The position numbers and the translations under genes were made by a program. Shown here in pieces: positions 52,764 to 60,580 of a stretch of 64,000 nucleotides of DNA. The DNA comes from Sipunculus nudus (taxonomy: Eukaryota > Annelida > Sipuncula > Golfingiida > Sipunculidae). Numbering within the stretch: the stretch's first letter is position 1; every line of letters begins with the position of its first letter. Below the pieces are notes generated by a model, which was not told the origin of the DNA, made no database searches, and saw nothing but the letters and a program-made list of their open reading frames with translations. The stretch covers positions 62,001 to 126,000 of the forward strand of contig JAPPUL010000081.1 of the NCBI GenBank assembly GCA_026874595.1, written 5' to 3'.

Positions 52764-52994
52764 TTAGATAGAAATAATTCCATCCAGCTCAGGAATTTGT
52801 CTTTTCAAATGAGCTTCAATTCCCATTTTGAGAGTAAAAACAGAGCTTGGGCAAGTCCCGCAAGCACCAACAAGACGTAATTTAGCTTTGTTGTCCTCAA
52901 CGCCTAAATATTGAACATCACCGCCATCAGCTTGTAGATTAGGTCTTATTTCATCAAGAGCTTCTAAAACTCGTTCATCTAAAGTACTTTCCAT
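52764..52994 (-). CDS. Nfu-type Fe-S scaffold protein
   Basis: 76 aa, the length of a free-standing NifU C-terminal domain. LQADGGDVQYLGVEDN and the CxxC pair Cys45/Cys48 in GACGTCPSSVFTLK bind a [4Fe-4S] cluster for transfer to apoproteins such as MiaB or ThiC, both present in this window. A TATAAT on the minus strand (53032-53037) is a candidate -10, ~37 nt before the start. Confidence 0.9.
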   Translation of the reverse strand: MESTLDERVLEALDEIRPNLQADGGDVQYLGVEDNKAKLRLVGACGTCPSSVFTLKMGIEAHLKRQIPELDGIISI

Positions 52995-53473
52995 AAGTAA
53001 ACACCATCCTTATAAATAATTAGTAACGACTATTATATTGTATAGAAGCTACTAATATGTAAATAAAGCTCAACAATGTAGTAGCTCTTTAATTAAGTAT
53101 ATAGTAGAAGCTCAAATGTTCAAACATTAGATTGTAAGAAACAATTAATAACTCTACATACTACAAAATAAATTAAGTAATAAAACGCTAAATGGCAAGG
53201 ATAATATTTTATTATATGATTATAGAGTTTATTTAGAATGCAAGAAGGCAAAAATAGATTAAAATAAATAAAATAGATAAAAATTTGGAAAAAATGAAAA
53301 GAATAATTTAATTATTGTATAGTAGAAAATAAATTAAAAGGACGTGTATTATAGTGAAAATGCTTGAGAGTATAGGAATATTACGGTAGAATAGTAAAGG
53401 AAATTTTATATATATTATAATTCTATTGTTATATAAATAGGAATTATAGAAAATAGATGGAGAGTAAAATTAT
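52995..53473. other. Intergenic region nfu to small membrane protein
   Basis: 479 bp, very AT-rich, no ORF. Holds the possible nfu -10 (53032-53037, minus) and a short palindrome AATGTT-CA-AACATT near 53117. I see no RNA gene. Confidence 0.45.
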
Positions 53474-53761
53474 ATGTTATTGTTAATAGAGTTAGTAATA
53501 TTAATACTGTTGTTGGCAGGCTTATCGCTTTTCACAGAAGAAAATGGACAGTTTGTATTATTTGGGAAAGTGGTTTCCCCAATAGTACTAAGCTTGATTT
53601 CGATAGTATTAGGAATGTTGTTAATAGTGCCAATACTTGTGAGACAACAAAGGCGATATAGAAAGGCCATGCGAGGTCTTAAGAAAGAGAATAAAGATAT
53701 GAAGAAAGTAAATAATGAGATGAAGAAAGAAGGGTTAGACTTGCTATCCGAGAGTAAATAG
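53474..53761 (+). CDS. Small two-span membrane protein with coiled coil
   Basis: 95 aa. Two hydrophobic spans (LLLIELVILILLLAGLSLF and SPIVLSLISIVLGMLLIVPIL) are followed by a basic, heptad-rich tail (RRYRKAMRGLKKENKDMKKV). It is 19 nt upstream of pheT and probably co-transcribed. Function not recognised. Confidence 0.65.
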   Translation: MLLLIELVILILLLAGLSLFTEENGQFVLFGKVVSPIVLSLISIVLGMLLIVPILVRQQRRYRKAMRGLKKENKDMKKVNNEMKKEGLDLLSESK

Positions 53762-53780
53762 GAGATGATGATAAGGTAAG

Positions 53781-56264
53781 ATGCAATTATCGTACAAGCT
53801 GTTAAAAGAATATATAGATATTAGTTATGGAACTGAGGAACTTGGGCAACGACTTACAATGCGTGGAATAGAGGTAGATGACATACGAGAATATATGACA
53901 TGGGGATTGGGAGAGGGAGTAGAAGGAGGTGGGGAAGGGGGGGTAGAAAAAGAAGGACTAGTTGTAGTTGAGATTGTTAGTATAGAAAGGCATCCGAATG
54001 CAGATAAGTTATCGTATTGCAAGGTGACGGATGGGAAGGAGGAATATAATATAGTATGCGGTGCAAGTAACATGAGAGTAGGAGATAAGGTATGCCTTGC
54101 AAGAGTAGGAACAAAGCTAGTAGGAGGACTTAAGATTAAAAAGAGTAAGATAAGAGGTTTAGATTCGGAGGGGATGCTCTGCTCCCGAGAAGAGCTTGGG
54201 CTTGCAGAGTTTGAGGATGGGATATGGATATTGGAGTCAAGCTGTGAAGTGGGTAGTAGCGTGCAAGATTATGTTAAAGAGCTAGAAGACGTACTATTTG
54301 ATGTTACACCGACGTCAAATCGAGGGGACTGCTTGTCATTGATAGGGATAGCTCGTGAGTTGAATGCATTTAATATGCCGGAGAATGTAAATGTAAAGTA
54401 TCCAAGGATTGATATAGAGGTAGATAGTAGCGTTAAGTGTGCACAAGTAGAGATAGAGGCAACAAGTCTTTGTAAGCGCTACACATCACGTATATTACAT
54501 AATGTGGAGGTAAAGGAGAGTCCGCAATGGCTTAAGGAGAGCTTAATAAAGCTTGGGATGCGTCCAATAAATAATATAGTAGACATAACTAACTATGTAA
54601 TGCTTGAGTATGGACAACCGTTGCATGCATTTGATTTAGATAAGCTTAGTAACAAGGAACGGATCAAAGTGGGAGTTGTAAAGGGAGTTGAGAAGTTTGT
54701 AGGTCTTGATGGAGAGGAGAAAGAACTTAAGGAAGGACATCTTGTTATATCGGATTATGAAAAGAGTATAGCGCTTGCAGGAGTTATGGGAGGGCTTGAA
54801 AGCGGAGTAAGTGAGAAAACGAGATCAATATTACTTGAGAGTGCCTATTTTGACAAAGGAGCGGTAAGACGTAGTTCAAAGGACTTGTCAATTCAAACGG
54901 AATCGTCTTATCGGTTTGAAAGAGGAGTAGATATAGAGGGTGTGGTATTGGCACTAGATAGGAGTGTAACACTTATAGTTGAGAGTTGCGGACGTGATAA
55001 AGTATTAGTATCCTCGCTAGTAGATGAGTATCCGGAAGTTTACGAGGCGAAGGAAATAGAGGTTAAACTGTCATATATAAATAAGCGTCTTGGAAGCGTT
55101 TTGGAAGGAGAAGAGATTGTAAGATGCCTAGAGCAGATAGGATTTATGGTTAGCTTAGAATTGGGTGAGAATGCTTTTATAAGATGTAAGGTTCCAAGTT
55201 ATAGAGAAGACGTAAGTAGAGGTATAGACATTGTTGAGGAGGTTGCACGCATTTATTCGTATGATAAGATAGGGGAGAGTATCCCATCGATAAAAGTTAT
55301 GGGGCTTAAAGACAGTGTAGTATATGAAGAAGACAAGCGAGTTAAGGATATACTTGAAGGAGGTGGTTTAACAGAGGTCATAAACTACACATTTTTAGAT
55401 AGAGGGATATTAAATAAGCTAGGTTATGAGCTAGAAAATGTAGTTAGGGTAAATAATCCATTAACAAAAGATAGTGAATATTTAAGGGACAAGTTATTTC
55501 CTAATCTATTAAATACAGTACTTTACAATGTAAAGAATAAAGCAAGCAGCTTGATGTTATATGAGCTTGGCCATGTATTTAAGAGAGGGTCGTTATCATC
55601 TTCAGGTAATAGTGTTGAGGAAGAGTATATAGAGAGCAAGAGTCTTGGGATAATATGCTATGGGCTTGCAGTTAGTCGTAATGTATACGCAGCTGAGAGG
55701 AAGTATGATTTTTATGATCTTAAGGGGGTGTTTGAGAGATTTATTAAGAAGTATTTGGGTCTTGAATTTGATTATAAGAGAGGAGAAGGCGAGTTAGAAT
55801 ATATGCATCCCTATAGAAGTGCAAAGATATTATACAAAGGAGAAGAGTTAGGGTATATAGGAGAGCTACATCCAAGTTTAGTGAAGAGGTTAAAGCTATT
55901 AAGCCCAATAATATATAGTGAGGTAGATATAGAGAGACTAAAGTTATATAGCGCAGGAAGAGAGTATGAACAGATAAGCCGATTTCCGAGTGTGCCAAGA
56001 GATCTTGCAATATTGGTAGATGATTTTATAGCAAGTAATGATTTAATAGAGAGTATAAAAAGCAGTTCAAATTTGTTAAAAGAAGTAGAGTTAGTAGATA
56101 TATACGAAGGAGAGCAAATACCAGAAGGAAAGAAGAGCCTATCATTTGGGCTAAACTTTCAATCGACAGAGAAAACATTGTTAGATGAAACGGTTAACGA
56201 TGCATATGATAATATAATAAAAGTGTTAGGAGAAAAATATGGTGGACAGATGCGAGAAATGTGA
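53781..56264 (+). CDS. pheT: Phenylalanyl-tRNA synthetase beta subunit
   Basis: 827 aa. The N-terminal EMAP-type tRNA-binding domain has RHPNADKLSYCKVTDG and GLKIKKSKIRG; the B3/B4 editing region has LFDVTPTSNRGDCLS and NIVDITNYVMLEYGQPLHAFD; the core-like domain is near 480-690; the C-terminal FDX-ACB anticodon domain begins FPSVPRDLAILVDD. Slight extra Gly/Glu stretch near residues 42-56. The alpha subunit gene is not in this window, which is less usual than a pheST pair. Confidence 0.95.
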   Translation: MQLSYKLLKEYIDISYGTEELGQRLTMRGIEVDDIREYMTWGLGEGVEGGGEGGVEKEGLVVVEIVSIERHPNADKLSYCKVTDGKEEYNIVCGASNMRVGDKVCLARVGTKLVGGLKIKKSKIRGLDSEGMLCSREELGLAEFEDGIWILESSCEVGSSVQDYVKELEDVLFDVTPTSNRGDCLSLIGIARELNAFNMPENVNVKYPRIDIEVDSSVKCAQVEIEATSLCKRYTSRILHNVEVKESPQWLKESLIKLGMRPINNIVDITNYVMLEYGQPLHAFDLDKLSNKERIKVGVVKGVEKFVGLDGEEKELKEGHLVISDYEKSIALAGVMGGLESGVSEKTRSILLESAYFDKGAVRRSSKDLSIQTESSYRFERGVDIEGVVLALDRSVTLIVESCGRDKVLVSSLVDEYPEVYEAKEIEVKLSYINKRLGSVLEGEEIVRCLEQIGFMVSLELGENAFIRCKVPSYREDVSRGIDIVEEVARIYSYDKIGESIPSIKVMGLKDSVVYEEDKRVKDILEGGGLTEVINYTFLDRGILNKLGYELENVVRVNNPLTKDSEYLRDKLFPNLLNTVLYNVKNKASSLMLYELGHVFKRGSLSSSGNSVEEEYIESKSLGIICYGLAVSRNVYAAERKYDFYDLKGVFERFIKKYLGLEFDYKRGEGELEYMHPYRSAKILYKGEELGYIGELHPSLVKRLKLLSPIIYSEVDIERLKLYSAGREYEQISRFPSVPRDLAILVDDFIASNDLIESIKSSSNLLKEVELVDIYEGEQIPEGKKSLSFGLNFQSTEKTLLDETVNDAYDNIIKVLGEKYGGQMREM

Positions 56265-56288
56265 TAATGCAAGAGGATGCTTTAGGAT

Positions 56289-56744
56289 ATGAGAGAAGAA
56301 ATATCAAAAAAGCTTACGCAGCTTGAAGACAAATTGCAATATATGATATTAAGATATACCCAGCTTATGGAAGAGAATAATGCATTGAAGGCAGAGCTTT
56401 CGAAGGAGAAGGAGACGGTAGAGAATTTAGCAAAGAAGATAGATAATTTATTAGAAGATAGGCAAGGGTTTGATTTAATAAGGCAGAACGTTATATCGAA
56501 GGTAGAGAATCTGGTGTATCAGCTTTCTAAAGAAGGGGATTCTGGCTTAAAAGATGAAGAACAAGAAGAAGGTAAAGATAAAGGGAAGGGGGGGGAGGAA
56601 AGAGAAGGAAAAAGAGAAGATTTAGGTGTTAACAGTTCGTTTGATAACAAGGCAGAGAAAACAGGTGAGGATATAAAAGGAGGGAAAGAAGTAGAAGATG
56701 CTGCAACAGCATCAAACATCACAATAAACTTTCTACCTGAATAA
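56289..56744 (+). CDS. Coiled-coil protein, possible ZapB-like partner of ZapA
   Basis: 151 aa. The first ~80 residues are a long coiled coil (QLEDKLQYMILRYTQLMEEN, ALKAELSKEKETVENLAKKI), then a Gly/Glu/Lys-rich disordered linker, then a conserved-looking end (NITINFLPE). It lies between pheT and zapA. Its position and coiled-coil design suggest a divisome cofactor, but there is no specific family match. Confidence 0.6.
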   Translation: MREEISKKLTQLEDKLQYMILRYTQLMEENNALKAELSKEKETVENLAKKIDNLLEDRQGFDLIRQNVISKVENLVYQLSKEGDSGLKDEEQEEGKDKGKGGEEREGKREDLGVNSSFDNKAEKTGEDIKGGKEVEDAATASNITINFLPE

Positions 56745-56826
56745 ATATATTGAATATATTAAGAAAGAATATAAATCATTAATAAATTGGAAAGGGCTTG
56801 TTATATTGAAAGGAGAGCAAAAGAAG

Positions 56827-57117
56827 ATGTTAAAAGTTCCACAGTATGTAGAGGTTAAGATATTTGGGGAAGATTATAAGTTAGTATCTAAATACGATGA
56901 TAAGGAGCGAGTAACAAAGATAGCGGATTTGATAGACGATAAGATGGAAGATTTATTAAAAAGATTTCCAAGCTACTCCAAAGAGAAGATAGCAATACTA
57001 ACATCGTTGAATTTAGCAGATGAGTTGTTCAAAACAAAAGCAGAGGTAGAGTTAATAGAAAAGCGGCTTGAAAGTATAATAGAATTCATGGATAATAGTA
57101 TCCCTGACATGCCATAG
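56827..57117 (+). CDS. zapA: Cell division protein ZapA
   Basis: 97 aa from ATG 56827, nine nt after AGGAGAG; a TTG at 56806 is upstream in frame. YVEVKIFGEDYKLVSKYD is the ZapA beta-hairpin head, followed by VTKIADLIDDKMEDLL and a C-terminal coiled coil (LADELFKTKAEVELIEKRLE). It bundles FtsZ filaments at the division site. Confidence 0.82.
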   Translation: MLKVPQYVEVKIFGEDYKLVSKYDDKERVTKIADLIDDKMEDLLKRFPSYSKEKIAILTSLNLADELFKTKAEVELIEKRLESIIEFMDNSIPDMP

Positions 57118-57446
57118 AAGTTATAGACTAAGCAATCAATTCTAAGTATATTATTTAGTATAAAAATATAGATGATGAAGTAGTTGTAAAAAGGGTAATT
57201 AGATAATACTATTTATGTTATAGGCATGAGGAAATGGATATTAATTTATTATCTTATGTTGTAGTATTTTCTAAGTAAGAGTTAGTGAAGGAATGAATGT
57301 GAGTATTAGAAAAGAATATAGAGAGAAATAGAAATATAAAAAGGTGCAACAAAAGTGCAGGTGGGGCAATGATGGAGGCAAGATGTTATAATGGGAAAGA
57401 AAAGTGAAAAGAGAAAGCATGAGTTGATGTACACTATGGAGGTAAT
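57118..57446. other. Leader region upstream of thiC
   Basis: 329 bp without an ORF. An extended -10, TGTTATAAT, ends at 57392, giving a leader of roughly 48 nt and a GGAGG ribosome-binding site. I looked for a TPP riboswitch (CUGAGA, ACC-GAACCUGAU) and found none. No -35 box is convincing. Confidence 0.5.
57384..57392 (+). promoter_or_regulatory. thiC: Extended -10 promoter candidate for thiC
   Basis: TG-T-TATAAT: the TG at 57384-57385 and hexamer at 57387-57392. About 55 bp before the thiC ATG. Confidence 0.42.
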
Positions 57447-58727
57447 ATGACTCAATTAGATTATGCAAGGGCAAATGAGATAACGAAAGAGATGCGAGAA
57501 GTATCGGAGATAGAGAGTATAGAGGAGGGGATGATTTTAGAGGAGATAAAGAGAGGCCGGTTAATAATCCCAGCAAATATAAATCATACAAACTTAAAGC
57601 CGATGGGAATAGGGCGGATATTAACAACGAAAATAAATGCAAATATAGGGATGTCAGCAGTATCGGCTTCAGTGGATGAAGAGCTTGAGAAGCTGCAATA
57701 TTCGATACAATATGGTGCAGATACAGTAATGGATCTAAGTACAGGCGGGGATTTGGATGAGGTACGAGTTAAGATGATTAAGGAATCTCCGATTCCGATA
57801 GGGACCGTACCGTTATACCAGGCGGTGGTGGATCAAGATATATTAGATATAACGAAACAAGATATTCTTGACGTTATAGAGAAGCAGGCAAAACAAGGTG
57901 TAGATTATATGACAATCCATTGTGGAATATTAAAAGATATGATTCCGCTTACAAAAGATAGGGTAATGGGCATTGTAAGTCGAGGAGGAGCGCTAATAGC
58001 AAAATGGATGACAAGGAAAGAAAAAGAGAATCCGTTATACGAAGCTTATGAAGAGATACTGGAGATATTGCATGAATATGATGTGACAATAAGCTTGGGA
58101 GATTCACTACGCCCTGGGTGTATAGAAGATGCAACAGATGAGGCACAAATAGCAGAGTTAAAAGAGCTTGGCAAACTAACAAAACGAGCCTGGGCGAAGG
58201 GGGTGCAGGTTATGGTAGAGGGTCCGGGCCACATACCATTAGATCAGATAAAAAAGAACATGGATTTACAAAAAGAATACTGTCATGAAGCCCCGTTTTA
58301 CGTACTAGGTCCCTTAGTAACAGACATAGCACCAGGGTATGATCATATAACATCTAGTATAGGAGCAACACTTGCGGCATATCACGGAGCAAGTTTTCTA
58401 TGTTATGTAACGCCTAAAGAGCATTTGGGCTTACCAAATAAAGAAGATGTACGAGCAGGGATAATAGCCTATAAGATAGCAGCACACGCATCAGATATAG
58501 CACGTGGGATACCGGGGGCAAAAGAACGAGATAAGAAGCTTTCCCAAGCACGTTTTAAGTTTGATTGGCAGGCACAATACGACTTATCATTAGATCCTGA
58601 AAAGGCAAAGTCAATGAGAGAAGAAGGGCTTGCAGAAGACAAAGAGTTCTGTTCAATGTGCGGACCTAATTTCTGTTCAATTAAAGTAACAAATGATAAT
58701 CTTGAAAAGATCCGACAAAAGCATTAG
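57447..58727 (+). CDS. thiC: Phosphomethylpyrimidine synthase
   Basis: 426 aa, the short anaerobic form lacking the extra N-terminal domain. [47 protein letters not shown] and the C-terminal cluster motif CSMCGPNFC are all present. It is a radical SAM enzyme turning AIR into HMP-P for thiamine. No other thi gene is adjacent. Confidence 0.95.
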   Translation: MTQLDYARANEITKEMREVSEIESIEEGMILEEIKRGRLIIPANINHTNLKPMGIGRILTTKINANIGMSAVSASVDEELEKLQYSIQYGADTVMDLSTGGDLDEVRVKMIKESPIPIGTVPLYQAVVDQDILDITKQDILDVIEKQAKQGVDYMTIHCGILKDMIPLTKDRVMGIVSRGGALIAKWMTRKEKENPLYEAYEEILEILHEYDVTISLGDSLRPGCIEDATDEAQIAELKELGKLTKRAWAKGVQVMVEGPGHIPLDQIKKNMDLQKEYCHEAPFYVLGPLVTDIAPGYDHITSSIGATLAAYHGASFLCYVTPKEHLGLPNKEDVRAGIIAYKIAAHASDIARGIPGAKERDKKLSQARFKFDWQAQYDLSLDPEKAKSMREEGLAEDKEFCSMCGPNFCSIKVTNDNLEKIRQKH

Positions 58728-58787
58728 ATATGCTTTTAATATTAAAAGATATAACTATTGTGAGTAGATAATTAAGTATCCAGTAGA

Positions 58788-59234
58788 ATGAAGAATGTAG
58801 AAATATATACAGATGGGGCCTGTTCTGGCAATCCTGGGCCTGGAGGTTATGGAGTTATACTTAAGTTTGAGGGGGCATATAAGGAGTTATCGGGAAGCTG
58901 TAAGCTAACGACTAATAATAGGATGGAGCTTAAAGCGGTAATAGAAGGATTGTCAGCGTTGAAAGAAAGGTGTAGGGTGCAGATATATACGGACTCAAAA
59001 CTAATAGTGGATGCAATAACAAAGGGTTGGTTAACGAGGTGGGCATCAAACAATTGGAAGAGGAATAAGCGTGAGAAAGTAGAGAATGTAGATTTGTGGA
59101 TAGAATTGCTTAAAGTATGTAGAGGGCATGAGGTAGAATTTAATTGGATTAGAGGGCATTCTGGTCATAAAGAGAATGAGAGATGTGATTATCTTGCACG
59201 ACATGCGATTAAAAAATATAATAGGACCTTTTAA
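58788..59234 (+). CDS. rnhA: Ribonuclease HI
   Basis: 148 aa. Catalytic acids: Asp in EIYTDGACSGNPGPGGYG, Glu in TTNNRMELKAV, Asp in IYTDSKLIVDAI and the final Asp in GHKENERCDYLA. GWLTRWASNNWKRN is the substrate-binding helix. It removes RNA from RNA-DNA hybrids. Confidence 0.94.
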   Translation: MKNVEIYTDGACSGNPGPGGYGVILKFEGAYKELSGSCKLTTNNRMELKAVIEGLSALKERCRVQIYTDSKLIVDAITKGWLTRWASNNWKRNKREKVENVDLWIELLKVCRGHEVEFNWIRGHSGHKENERCDYLARHAIKKYNRTF

Positions 59235-59245
59235 GGATAACTATT

Positions 59246-59302
59246 ATGAATCTAATAGTAGATAGGATTGTGGGCTTGATATTGATTGGTATTGGTGTAT
59301 GA
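59246..59302 (+). CDS. 18-codon hydrophobic ORF coupled to the U32 peptidase gene
   Basis: A tiny frame, MNLIVDRIVGLILIGIGV, has an AAGGA site eight nt upstream, and its TGA overlaps the next ATG (ATGA at 59299-59302). It could be a small membrane peptide or simply a translational-coupling leader. Real expression is unproven. Confidence 0.35.
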   Translation: MNLIVDRIVGLILIGIGV

Positions 59303-60570
59303 AGAGGCAAGGCTTAATAGATAAAGAGTTTTGTAAAGAAGATAAGTATTTTTCAGAAGAAAAACAAAATGCTAAAAAGATAGAGTTGCTTGTCCCTGCG
59401 GGTGATATAGAAAAGGCTCGGGTTGCGATATTATATGGAGCTTCTGCAATATATCTTGCTGGAAAGTCCTTTGGATTAAGGAGTTCATCAGCAAACTTTT
59501 GTATATCTGAATTAAAAGAGATAATCCGTTATGCGAAGGAAAGAAAAGTAAAAGTTTATTTAGTTCTAAATAGTTATTTGTATAATGCAGATATAGAGCT
59601 AGTTAGAGAATATCTTTTAGAGATAAAGGGTTTTGGTTTAGATGGGATAATAGTATCAGATATAGGAGTATTCTCGCTTGTTAAGGAATATACAAATTAT
59701 GATATACATATTTCAACCCAGGCCTCATCATCTTCGATATCATCTATAAGTTTTTGGAAGTCGTTGGGAGCAAAACGTGTAGTATTAGCTCGAGAGGTAT
59801 CTCTTAAAGAGGCAATAGAGATTAAATATGCATGTGATATAGAGCTTGAGATATTTGTACATGGTTCTATGTGTATGGCCTATTCAGGTAAATGTGTTAT
59901 ATCGAATTATACAGCGTTTAGGGATGCAAACAAAGGAGGGTGTACTCAGTCATGTAGATGGAAGTATGATGTTATAGAATCTGTAGATGATGGAAGTGAT
60001 GGAAATGAAGATATGTTAAGTTGTTATCCTATGAATTCAAAGGACCTTTTAGGTTTGGATTATGTTTATGATATAATTAATTCGGGGATAGAATCTATAA
60101 AAATTGAAGGACGCTCTAAGAGTCTTATGTATCTTGGGTTTGTTGTTAGTTTATATAGGAGTTTAATTAATAATTATTATGCTAATAACACTAATCCTGA
60201 AACTATAGATACACTTTCATCTAATTTAATGCAAACCTCAAGTAGAGATTTTACAACTGCTTTTATTAATGATATTAATAATTCTTATTCAGTGTCTTAT
60301 GATAATAATAGATCTTCAGTTCCTTCTAATTTTGTTGGCATTGTTAGGGAGTTGATAGAAGAGTTTATTGTACTGGAAGTTAAAAATAATATTAGTGTTG
60401 GTGATAGGCTTGCCTGTTTGCTATTTTCAGGCTCTACTGTATATTTTAACGTTAATTTGATATTAGATATGACTTATAGCAAAATTGATAAGGCACCTCC
60501 TAATTCCTTAGTTCTTTTAGAAAAACCAGATCCTGGTATAGAAGTTTTTAATATAATTTATAATTTATAA
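59299..60570 (+). CDS. Peptidase U32 family protein
   Basis: 423 aa. LLVPAGDIEKARVAILYGAS at the start, then the family core ELEIFVHGSMCMAYSGKCVIS with GGCTQSCRWKY supplying the conserved cysteines, and NSKDLLGLDYV, IKIEGRSKS. U32 members of this kind (TrhP/RlhA-like) take part in hydroxylation of tRNA uridine or 23S rRNA cytidine rather than proteolysis. Residues ~290-350 are Asn/Ser/Thr-rich. Converges on the helicase gene with a 10-bp gap. Confidence 0.82.
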   Translation: MKRQGLIDKEFCKEDKYFSEEKQNAKKIELLVPAGDIEKARVAILYGASAIYLAGKSFGLRSSSANFCISELKEIIRYAKERKVKVYLVLNSYLYNADIELVREYLLEIKGFGLDGIIVSDIGVFSLVKEYTNYDIHISTQASSSSISSISFWKSLGAKRVVLAREVSLKEAIEIKYACDIELEIFVHGSMCMAYSGKCVISNYTAFRDANKGGCTQSCRWKYDVIESVDDGSDGNEDMLSCYPMNSKDLLGLDYVYDIINSGIESIKIEGRSKSLMYLGFVVSLYRSLINNYYANNTNPETIDTLSSNLMQTSSRDFTTAFINDINNSYSVSYDNNRSSVPSNFVGIVRELIEEFIVLEVKNNISVGDRLACLLFSGSTVYFNVNLILDMTYSKIDKAPPNSLVLLEKPDPGIEVFNIIYNL

Positions 60571-60580
60571 GACTTCCGTT

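Noticed and set aside
53781-56264. Expectation of pheS beside pheT
   Set aside because: The genes on both sides are a small membrane protein and a coiled-coil protein; the alpha subunit must be elsewhere.
57118-57446. TPP riboswitch upstream of thiC
   Set aside because: None of the conserved THI-box sequences (CUGAGA, the ACC-GAACCUGAU block) is present.
58733-58748. Perfect palindrome CTTTTAATATTAAAAG after thiC as a terminator
   Set aside because: No G-C pairs and no clear U tract; too weak to call in such AT-rich DNA.
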